NCBI GenBank assembly: GCA_900542675.1
Contig: UQOT01000040.1
Location: 1-18,614, forward strand
From: an uncultured Eubacteriales bacterium
Lineage (GTDB): Bacteria > Bacillota > Clostridia > Monoglobales > Monoglobaceae
Direction: 5' to 3'
DNA length: 18,614 bases
The notes below the pieces were generated by a model. The model made no database searches. It saw only the letters and a program-made list of their open reading frames with translations, and had not been told where the DNA came from. Shown in pieces: positions 12,630 through 18,614 of the stretch. How positions within the stretch are numbered: position 1 is the stretch's first letter; every line of letters begins with the position of its first letter. Position numbers and translations under genes: made by a program.

Positions 12630-14561
12630 TTGGGACTTACACTTACTGAGAAGATTTTGCGCGCTCATATGGTTGAGGGCGAGCCTGTAAAGGGACAGGA
12701 AATCGGCATCAAAATCGACCAGACCCTGACACAGGACGCAACAGGCACTATGGCTTATCTTGAGTTTGAGGCTATGGGCGTTCCCAGAGTAAAGACAGAA
12801 AAGTCTGTCGCATATATTGATCACAACACGCTGCAAAGCGGTTTTGAGAATGCGGACGATCACCGCTTTATCGGAAGCGTCTGCAAAAAGCACGGAATAT
12901 ATTTTTCGCGTCCCGGCAACGGCATATGCCATCAGGTTCATCTTGAGCGCTTCGGCATTCCGGGCAAGACGCTTATTGGCTCTGACAGCCACACGCCGAC
13001 CGGCGGCGGTATCGGTATGATTGCTATCGGTGCGGGCGGTATGGATGTTGCTGTCGCTATGGGCGGCGGTACATATTACATCACATATCCCAAAATCGTT
13101 AAGGTTGAACTTACAGGTAAATTAAGCCCGTGGGTTGCGGCGAAGGATGTAATACTTGAGGTTTTAAGACGTCTTTCGGTTAAGGGCGGAGTCGGTAAGG
13201 TTATCGAGTATTGCGGCGAAGGAGTTAAGACTCTTTCGGTTCCCGAGAGAGCAACTATTACCAATATGGGCGCGGAGCTCGGCGCTACAACATCAATATT
13301 CCCGTCCGACGAAATTACGCGTGAGTTCTTAAAGGCTCAGGGCAGAGAGGAAGCGTACACACCGCTTTCGGCTGACGCTGACGCGGAGTACGACGAAGTT
13401 GTTGAGATTAATTTAAGCGAGCTTGAACCTATGGCTGCATGTCCGCACTCGCCCGATAATGTTAAGAAGATTTCGTCTCTTGCGGGAATGAAGGTTGACC
13501 AGGTTTGTATCGGTTCGTGTACAAATTCATCGCTTCTTGATATGCTCAAGGTTGCATATATCTTAGACGGCAAGACTGTTGACCCCGGCGTTTCGCTCGC
13601 GATTGCCCCGGGCTCTAAGCAGGTGCTTAATATGATTGCAGAAAACGGCGCTCTGTCTAAAATGATTGACGCTGGCGCAAGAATTTTAGAGAGTGCGTGC
13701 GGACCTTGTATAGGTATGGGTCAGTCGCCGAATTCGGGCGGTATCTCGCTCAGAACGTTTAACAGAAACTTCGAGGGCAGAAGCGGTACGAAGGACGGTC
13801 AGATTTATCTTGTATCGCCTGAGGTTGCCGCTGTATCGGCGCTCACGGGCGTAATGACCGACCCGAGAACGCTCGGCGATATGCCGGAGTTTAAGCTGCC
13901 CGAGGTATTTACAATTAACGATAATATGGTAGTACCCCCGATAGAGGCTGATAGAATGGACGAGGTTGAGGTACTGAGAGGTCCGAACATCAAGCCGTTC
14001 CCGGTTTCTGAGGCAATGGCGGATGAGATTGACGCAAAGTGCAGTCTTAAGGTCGGCGATAACATTACGACAGACCATATTATGCCTGCGGGCGCGAAGA
14101 TTTTGCCGCTGCGCTCGAATATTCCGAAGATTTCGGAGTACTGCTTTGCGGTATGCGACGAGCAGTTCCCGAAACGCGCTCTTGAATTAAAGCGCAGTAT
14201 TGTAGTCGGCGGAAGCAATTACGGTCAGGGCTCGTCAAGAGAGCACGCTGCACTTGCACCGCTGTATCTCGGCGTTAAGGCAGTTCTTGTTAAGTCGTTT
14301 GCAAGAATTCATATGGCAAACCTTATAAATGCGGGTATTATCCCGATGACGTTTGTAAATGAGGCGGACTATGAGAAAATTGACCAAATGGATGAGCTTC
14401 AGATAAAGAATGTCAGAGACAGAATAGCAAATTCGGATACAATCATAATTACAGACAAGACAAAAGGTTTTGATATAGAGGCTAAAATTGACCTCTCAAA
14501 GAGACAGAGGGATATGCTTTTAGCCGGCGGACTTTTAAATTATACAAAGAATAATGCGTAG
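12630..14561 (+). CDS. acn: Aconitate hydratase (aconitase), about 643-residue type
   Basis: Interconverts citrate, cis-aconitate and isocitrate using a [4Fe-4S] cluster. The cluster cysteines are visible: C297 in IGSCTNSS, and C357 and C360 in ACGPCIG. Other active-site segments are GSDSHTPTGGGIG (117-129), AYIDHNT (61-67) and, in the C-terminal swivel domain, GGSNYGQGSSREHAAL with the catalytic serine. The 643-residue length is shorter than AcnA (about 890), fitting the compact 'Aquifex-type' aconitases of anaerobes. TTG at 12630 is chosen as start because AGGAG is nine bases upstream; a TTG at 12621 directly abuts the site. Homoaconitase or isopropylmalate isomerase is possible but less likely beside icd. 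First gene of an operon; icd follows after 29 bases. Confidence 0.93.
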   Translation: MGLTLTEKILRAHMVEGEPVKGQEIGIKIDQTLTQDATGTMAYLEFEAMGVPRVKTEKSVAYIDHNTLQSGFENADDHRFIGSVCKKHGIYFSRPGNGICHQVHLERFGIPGKTLIGSDSHTPTGGGIGMIAIGAGGMDVAVAMGGGTYYITYPKIVKVELTGKLSPWVAAKDVILEVLRRLSVKGGVGKVIEYCGEGVKTLSVPERATITNMGAELGATTSIFPSDEITREFLKAQGREEAYTPLSADADAEYDEVVEINLSELEPMAACPHSPDNVKKISSLAGMKVDQVCIGSCTNSSLLDMLKVAYILDGKTVDPGVSLAIAPGSKQVLNMIAENGALSKMIDAGARILESACGPCIGMGQSPNSGGISLRTFNRNFEGRSGTKDGQIYLVSPEVAAVSALTGVMTDPRTLGDMPEFKLPEVFTINDNMVVPPIEADRMDEVEVLRGPNIKPFPVSEAMADEIDAKCSLKVGDNITTDHIMPAGAKILPLRSNIPKISEYCFAVCDEQFPKRALELKRSIVVGGSNYGQGSSREHAALAPLYLGVKAVLVKSFARIHMANLINAGIIPMTFVNEADYEKIDQMDELQIKNVRDRIANSDTIIITDKTKGFDIEAKIDLSKRQRDMLLAGGLLNYTKNNA

Positions 14562-14590
14562 GCCAGTTAGGTAAAAAGGAGGAAAAATAA

Positions 14591-15751
14591 ATGGACTATA
14601 CAAATCAGATTGCTGCGGCTCAGGAGAAGTTCGGCGCGGTACTTAAAGAGCAGCTCGAGAGAGTTGAAAGAATGAAGGCGGAGAAGGACTTTGTAGACTA
14701 TGCCGCACTTGATAAAATCGTAATCGGCGTTGTCGGCGGCGACGGAATAGGTCCTGCAATCACTGAGCAGGCGGAGAGAATTTTAAAATTCCTCTTAAAG
14801 GATGAGGAAGCTGCGGGCAAGGTTGAGTTTAAGGAAATAACCGGCTGCACAATTGAGCACCGCGCAGAAGTCGGTCAGGCTCTGCCCGATGACGTTTTGG
14901 AGGAGCTTAAACAGTGCCACGTTATTTTAAAGGGCCCCACAACCACACCGAGACAGGGCGACCCGTGGCCGAATATAGAGAGCGCAAACGTTGCTATGCG
15001 TAAGGCTCTTGATTTGTTTGCAAACGTAAGACCGGTTAAGGTGCCCGAAGAGGGCATTGACTGGACGTTCTACAGAGAGAACACCGAGGGCGGCTACGCT
15101 GTAGGTTCAAAGGGTGTTAACGTAACGGACGACCTTGCGATTGACTTTGTTGTTCAGACGCAAGAGGGTACCGAGAGAATTGCAAGAGCGGCGTTTGAAT
15201 ATGCAAAGAAGGCGGGCAAGACGCGCGTTACCTGCGTTACCAAAGCTAATGTTATCAAGACGACCGACGGTAACTTTTTGAGCATTTGCAAGGAGGTCGC
15301 GAAGGATTATCCGGGTATTGAGCTTGACGACTGGTATATTGATATTATGACCGCTAAGCTGGTTGACCCCAAGAGAAGAACTCAGTTCCAGGTTCTTGTT
15401 CTGCCTAACCTCTACGGCGATATTTTGACTGATGAAGCCGCAGAGTTCCAAGGCGGCGTGGGCACGGCAGGAAGCGCCAATATCGGAAAGCGCTACGCTA
15501 TGTTTGAGGCAATTCACGGCAGCGCGCCGAGAATGGTTCAGGAGGGCAGAGACAAGTATGCCGACCCGTGCAGCATAATAAGAGCTGCTGTTATGCTGCT
15601 TGAGCATATCGGATATGCCGATAAGGCAAAGGCTCTTGAAAAGGCGCTCGATGAGTGTATGTATACAGAAAAGAAGCTTGTTATAACAGGCAGAGATACA
15701 GGCGCAACTTCGGCTGAGTTTGCGGACTACGTTATGAGTAAGCTGCAGTAA
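14591..15751 (+). CDS. icd: Isocitrate dehydrogenase (isocitrate/isopropylmalate dehydrogenase family)
   Basis: A 386-residue beta-decarboxylating dehydrogenase converting isocitrate to 2-oxoglutarate. GDGIGP (51-55 region) opens the Rossmann-like fold after a 40-residue helical N-terminal extension. The substrate-binding loop NIESANVAMRK (128-138) has the Ser-x-Asn-x3-Arg pattern of isocitrate dehydrogenase rather than isopropylmalate dehydrogenase. YRENTEGGYA (161-170), TKANVIK (217-223) and the metal-binding LPNLYGDILTDEAA (271-284) follow. At the coenzyme site HGSAPRM (309-315) has Arg-Met where NADP enzymes usually have Lys-Tyr and NAD enzymes often Asp-Ile, so NAD versus NADP use cannot be settled. 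GGAGG fixes the start. Placement after acn supports the 2-oxoglutarate (glutamate-forming) arm. Confidence 0.9.
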   Translation: MDYTNQIAAAQEKFGAVLKEQLERVERMKAEKDFVDYAALDKIVIGVVGGDGIGPAITEQAERILKFLLKDEEAAGKVEFKEITGCTIEHRAEVGQALPDDVLEELKQCHVILKGPTTTPRQGDPWPNIESANVAMRKALDLFANVRPVKVPEEGIDWTFYRENTEGGYAVGSKGVNVTDDLAIDFVVQTQEGTERIARAAFEYAKKAGKTRVTCVTKANVIKTTDGNFLSICKEVAKDYPGIELDDWYIDIMTAKLVDPKRRTQFQVLVLPNLYGDILTDEAAEFQGGVGTAGSANIGKRYAMFEAIHGSAPRMVQEGRDKYADPCSIIRAAVMLLEHIGYADKAKALEKALDECMYTEKKLVITGRDTGATSAEFADYVMSKLQ

Positions 15752-15767
15752 TCGGGGAGATAAGGAA

Positions 15768-16412
15768 ATGGACAAAAAGGTATCGGGCTCGGTCATAAAC
15801 AGGCTGCCCAGATATTTCAGACATCTTACGGATTTATACGACAGCGGTACTGAGCGGGTTTCCTCTAAGGAGCTCAGCGAGAGAATGAATGTCACCGCGT
15901 CACAGATAAGGCAGGACTTAAACTGCTTCGGCGGTTTCGGTCAGCAGGGTTATGGCTATAATGTAAAATCGCTGCGGGATGAGATTGCCAATATTTTGGG
16001 TCTCAACCGCGGTTATACCGCCGTGCTTGTCGGAGCGGGGCATATGGGCCGCACATTTGCTACCAATACTAAGTTTGAAAGCCGCGGCTTTAAGCTTGTC
16101 GGAATTTTTGATAATGCCAAAGACGTTATCGGCACCAAGATACGCGATTTTACCGTTATGGACTATGCCGATATAGGAGAGTTTATAAATGAGCACAAGC
16201 CGCAGATTGCAATTTTAACGGTGCCCAAGGATGTTATTCACGGCGTTGCCGAGGATTTGGTACATATGGGAATAAAGGCTTTTATGAACTTTTCGTATAC
16301 CGAGCTTGAAGAGTCGGAGGGTATTATTGTTGAGAATGTGCATTTAAGCGACAGTCTTATGCGGCTTTCGTATAAGATTTCGCAAAGTGAAAATGATGCA
16401 GATTTGAGATAG
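15768..16412 (+). CDS. rex: Redox-sensing transcriptional repressor Rex
   Basis: A 214-residue NADH/NAD+-responsive repressor. Residues about 12-62 form the winged-helix DNA-binding domain: VINRLPRYFRHLTDLYDSG, and the recognition segment ASQIRQDLNCFGGFGQQGYG typical of Rex. Residues 84-190 are a Rossmann domain with the dinucleotide loop GAGHMG (89-94). The C-terminal helix (LSDSLMRLSYKISQ) is swapped in Rex dimers. The length equals the family norm (about 210). The start follows icd by 16 bases, so it is co-transcribed with acn and icd. The palindrome at 12525-12542 matches the Rex consensus, so rex probably regulates its own operon, binding when NAD+ dominates and releasing as NADH rises. 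Confidence 0.95.
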   Translation: MDKKVSGSVINRLPRYFRHLTDLYDSGTERVSSKELSERMNVTASQIRQDLNCFGGFGQQGYGYNVKSLRDEIANILGLNRGYTAVLVGAGHMGRTFATNTKFESRGFKLVGIFDNAKDVIGTKIRDFTVMDYADIGEFINEHKPQIAILTVPKDVIHGVAEDLVHMGIKAFMNFSYTELEESEGIIVENVHLSDSLMRLSYKISQSENDADLR

Positions 16413-16443
16413 AGCGAGAGTGGGCGATAGGAGGTGCGACGAC

Positions 16444-17310
16444 GTGAAGGTATATGCACTTGTTGGAAGGTCGGGTACAGGAAAATCACATCACAGTATG
16501 TGGGTTGCCCGCGAAAATAATATTGAATATATAATCGACGACGGTCTTTTGGTGTCGGATAATCAGATTATTGCCGGAAAGAGCGCAAAGCGTGAGCCGA
16601 CTAAAATCGCGTCGGTGCGCCGTGCTGTGTTCAGCGACCCCGAGCATCAGGAGGAGGTCAAGCGCGCGATAAAACAGCACCATATTAAATCGCTTTTAAT
16701 TATCGGCACAAGCCGCAGGATGGTTGACAGGATCGCTGAGGCGATATGCGTAGCACCGATTGAGAGGTATATAAATATCGAGGACGTGTCAACGCCCGAG
16801 GAGATGAAGATTGCGCAGGAGATGCGTATTAAGCACGGTAAGCACGTTATACCCGTGCCGACCTTTGAGGTCAAGAAGCAGTTTTCGGGCTATTTTGTTG
16901 ACCCTATGGTTCAGTTCTTCAGCCGCAAAAACGGCACAATATCCGAGGAAAAGACGGTGATGCGTCCGACATACAGCTATCTGGGCGATTATAAAATATC
17001 CCCCAAGGCAATATATGACATATGCGCGTATGAGGCGTCGCGGTTTATGAGTATGTATAAGCTCTTAAAATTTAAGAGCCGAACGACAAAAGGTAACCGC
17101 CTTGTGCTCGATATTGAGCTGTCACTGCGCTATCCGTGCAATATCGCGGAGGAAGCGCGTAAGATTGCGGACAGCATAAAGTTTTCGATAGAGGAGCACA
17201 CCTCGATAAATGTAAAATACGTCAATATTTATGTGAAAACACTTCACGTATCGCGAATATATTTAAAGGAACTCAAGGAGACGGACAGCATAAATGATAT
17301 ACTTGAATAA
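16444..17310 (+). CDS. P-loop NTPase fused to an Asp23-like domain
   Basis: A 288-residue protein. The N-terminus has a clear Walker A loop, GRSGTGKS (8-15), followed by an ATPase-like region; a hydrophobic strand SLLIIGTS (near 84-91) may be the Walker B strand, but lacks an obvious acidic end. The C-terminal segment (about 210-272: LVLDIELSLRYPCNIAEEAR onward to VKYVNIYVKTLHV) resembles Asp23/DUF322 alkaline-shock domains, with alternating beta strands and a final VNIYV strand. Asp23 proteins usually sit at the membrane, but none is known to me as part of a P-loop NTPase. The GTG at 16444 is favoured, with AGGAGG nine bases upstream; another GTG at 16420 precedes that site. It overlaps the DNA glycosylase by 17 bases. 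I do not know its function. Confidence 0.8.
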   Translation: MKVYALVGRSGTGKSHHSMWVARENNIEYIIDDGLLVSDNQIIAGKSAKREPTKIASVRRAVFSDPEHQEEVKRAIKQHHIKSLLIIGTSRRMVDRIAEAICVAPIERYINIEDVSTPEEMKIAQEMRIKHGKHVIPVPTFEVKKQFSGYFVDPMVQFFSRKNGTISEEKTVMRPTYSYLGDYKISPKAIYDICAYEASRFMSMYKLLKFKSRTTKGNRLVLDIELSLRYPCNIAEEARKIADSIKFSIEEHTSINVKYVNIYVKTLHVSRIYLKELKETDSINDILE

Positions 17311-18109
17311 TGACTTCAGCCCGGCACATACGTTTGACTGCGGCCAGTGCTTTCGCTGGAATGCGTCGCCCGAAAATCCGAGCGAGTACATAGGAGTAGC
17401 GTCAGGCAAGGTATGCCGCGCAGAGGGCAATACCGTGTATTGCGCGGACGAGGATAACGCTTTTTGGGAGAATTATTTTTCATACGATATAGATTACGGC
17501 GATATTAAAAAAAGGCTTTCAAAGCCCGGACTAAAGCTTAATCCGTGCATCGAATACGGCGGCGGAATACGCATATTGCGTCAGGATTTATGGGAGATGA
17601 TAATATCTTTTATAATTTCTGCGAACAATAATATACCGCGGATAAAGCGGATTATCGAAACGCTCTCGAAGGAGTTCGGCGAGAGGATAGATACGGATAT
17701 TGAAGGCGAGTTTTACGCCTTCCCGACTGCGGAGAAGCTAAGCTCGCTGAATATTTCCGATTTGGGGTGTTTAAGAGCCGGATATCGCGACAAGTATATT
17801 ATGGACGCGGCGCAGAAGGTTGCGGAAAGAGAGGTAGACCTCAGCGCTCTGCCCGATATGACAACTTTGGACGCAAAGCGCGAGCTGATGAAAATTAAAG
17901 GCGTGGGCGGCAAGGTTGCGGACTGCATACTTCTGTTTTCTATGTCGCGTTATGAGGTTTTCCCGAAGGACGTATGGATAAAGCGCGTTATAAACGAGCT
18001 TTACGGCGTGCCCGAGAATGAGACCGATACGTTTGTGAGTGATAATTTCGGTTCTCTTGCTGGATATGCTCAGCAGTATCTTTATTACTGGGCACGGGAT
18101 AATATGTAG
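17294..18109 (+). CDS. ogg: 8-oxoguanine DNA glycosylase/lyase (OGG1-like)
   Basis: A 271-residue base-excision repair enzyme that removes 8-oxoguanine and cuts the abasic site. The N-terminal OGG domain has FDCGQCFRW (14-22), the loop that contacts the damaged base region. A helix with FIISANNNIPRI (106-117) matches the NNNIxRI motif of human OGG1. The helix-hairpin-helix GPD domain follows: MKIKGVGGKVADC (199-211) with catalytic Lys207, then FPKDVWIKR (223-231) with the activating Asp226. Its ATG lies inside the preceding NTPase gene (17-base overlap), which implies translational coupling. Placement in a redox-linked operon fits oxidative-damage repair in an anaerobe, though that link is inference. 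Confidence 0.93.
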   Translation: MIYLNNDFSPAHTFDCGQCFRWNASPENPSEYIGVASGKVCRAEGNTVYCADEDNAFWENYFSYDIDYGDIKKRLSKPGLKLNPCIEYGGGIRILRQDLWEMIISFIISANNNIPRIKRIIETLSKEFGERIDTDIEGEFYAFPTAEKLSSLNISDLGCLRAGYRDKYIMDAAQKVAEREVDLSALPDMTTLDAKRELMKIKGVGGKVADCILLFSMSRYEVFPKDVWIKRVINELYGVPENETDTFVSDNFGSLAGYAQQYLYYWARDNM

Positions 18110-18177
18110 GCGTACGCTTAGTCAGCTCGAAGATTTTTGAATAAAATTTTATTTAATCATATAAGGAGAGATTATAA

Positions 18178-18614
18178 ATGTTAGTTTCGGCAACAGAAAT
18201 GTTACAAAAGGCAGTAGCCGGCAAGTACGCGGTAGGTCAGTTTAACATCAATAACCTTGAGTGGACGCGTTCGGTTCTTCAGACGGCTCAAGAGAATAAC
18301 TCGCCTGTAATCCTCGGTGTTTCCGAGGGCGCGGGCAAGTATATGACCGGATTTAAGACGGTAGCCGCAATGGTTAAGGCAATGATAGAGGAGCTTAATA
18401 TAACGGTTCCGGTTGCGCTTCACCTTGACCACGGTACCTATGAGGGCTGCTATAAGTGCATTAAGGCAGGTTTTTCGTCAATTATGTTTGACGGCTCGCA
18501 CTTTGCTATTGACGAGAATGTCGAAAAAACGACCGAGCTTGTAAAGGTAGCTCACGCAATGGGTCTTTCTATTGAAGCCGAGGTTGGTTCAATCGGCGGC
18601 GAAGAGGATGGTGT
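18178..18614 (+). CDS. fba: Class II fructose-bisphosphate aldolase (3' end cut by window)
   Basis: The first 145 residues of a zinc-dependent aldolase that splits fructose 1,6-bisphosphate into dihydroxyacetone phosphate and glyceraldehyde 3-phosphate. The opening MLVSATEMLQKAVAGKYAVG is typical, followed by FNINNLEWTRSVLQTAQENN and the metal-binding VALHLDHGTYEGC, with the catalytic Asp and zinc-ligand His. Further signatures are GFSSIMFDGSH and AEVGSIGGEED (Glu zinc ligand region). AAGGAGAG lies nine bases before the ATG. It starts 68 bases after ogg, and no terminator lies between them, so it may be the last gene of the rex operon or have a promoter that I could not locate. The tagatose-bisphosphate type cannot be fully excluded from this fragment. 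Confidence 0.92.
   Translation, partial: MLVSATEMLQKAVAGKYAVGQFNINNLEWTRSVLQTAQENNSPVILGVSEGAGKYMTGFKTVAAMVKAMIEELNITVPVALHLDHGTYEGCYKCIKAGFSSIMFDGSHFAIDENVEKTTELVKVAHAMGLSIEAEVGSIGGEEDG

Noticed and set aside
15107..15895. Long 262-codon minus-strand open frame over icd and rex
   Set aside because: It lies antisense to two clear genes, has no binding site, and its composition reflects codon bias of the sense strand.
18137..18165. Possible fba promoter (TTGAAT, 17 bases, TATAAG)
   Set aside because: The -10 box overlaps the fba ribosome binding site, so the transcript would start after it.

Overview
The window looks like the chromosome of a low-to-mid GC anaerobic gut-type Clostridia (Bacillota, Oscillospirales-like). 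This rests on strong AGGAGG ribosome binding sites, TTGACA-N17-TATAAT promoters, a Rex redox repressor, a biotin-dependent sodium-pump decarboxylase cluster, and dispersed palindromic elements beginning GTAGGGA. It is an inference from gene content, not a species identification. No tRNA, rRNA, CRISPR array, transposase or phage gene was found.

Layout. (1) 1-1114: a terminator of an upstream gene, a degenerate repeat copy, and a monocistronic SH3-domain lipoprotein with its own promoter. (2) 1230-3974, minus strand: an AT-rich accessory island read from a near-consensus promoter at 4016-4044. In transcription order it encodes a TM2-domain protein, a coiled-coil two-helix membrane protein, a 44-residue Cys-rich protein, a strong hairpin terminator, a 51-residue zinc ribbon started by GTG, a lipoprotein broken by a one-base frameshift, and a zinc-ribbon membrane protein whose 3' end runs into a dispersed repeat. 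(3) 4093-5909: a divergently transcribed XRE-type regulator and a MATE efflux transporter with its own promoter.

(4) 6086-12314, plus strand: a promoter and leader hairpin, the pseudouridine synthase rluB, then a carboxyl-transfer cluster. This holds the methylmalonyl-CoA carboxyltransferase, a small membrane gamma subunit, a free-standing biotin carrier, the sodium-pump beta subunit, and a pyruvate/oxaloacetate carboxyltransferase with no biotin domain of its own. It closes with a strong terminator. Together these genes have all three catalytic parts of a transcarboxylase (12S, 5S, 1.3S types) plus the membrane parts of a Na+-translocating decarboxylase. They could link methylmalonyl-CoA/propionyl-CoA, oxaloacetate/pyruvate and a sodium gradient.

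(5) 12281-12629 has no gene. It holds the terminator, a dispersed repeat, a Rex-operator-like palindrome and a near-consensus promoter. (6) 12630-18109: a tightly spaced run of aconitase, isocitrate dehydrogenase, Rex, a P-loop NTPase with an Asp23-like C-terminus, and 8-oxoguanine DNA glycosylase. The class II fructose-bisphosphate aldolase follows and is cut by the window end. Aconitase and isocitrate dehydrogenase form the citrate-to-2-oxoglutarate arm, which could use oxaloacetate from the preceding cluster; citrate synthase is not in the window. Rex in the same operon, with a Rex-like site at its promoter, suggests NADH/NAD+ control of this arm.
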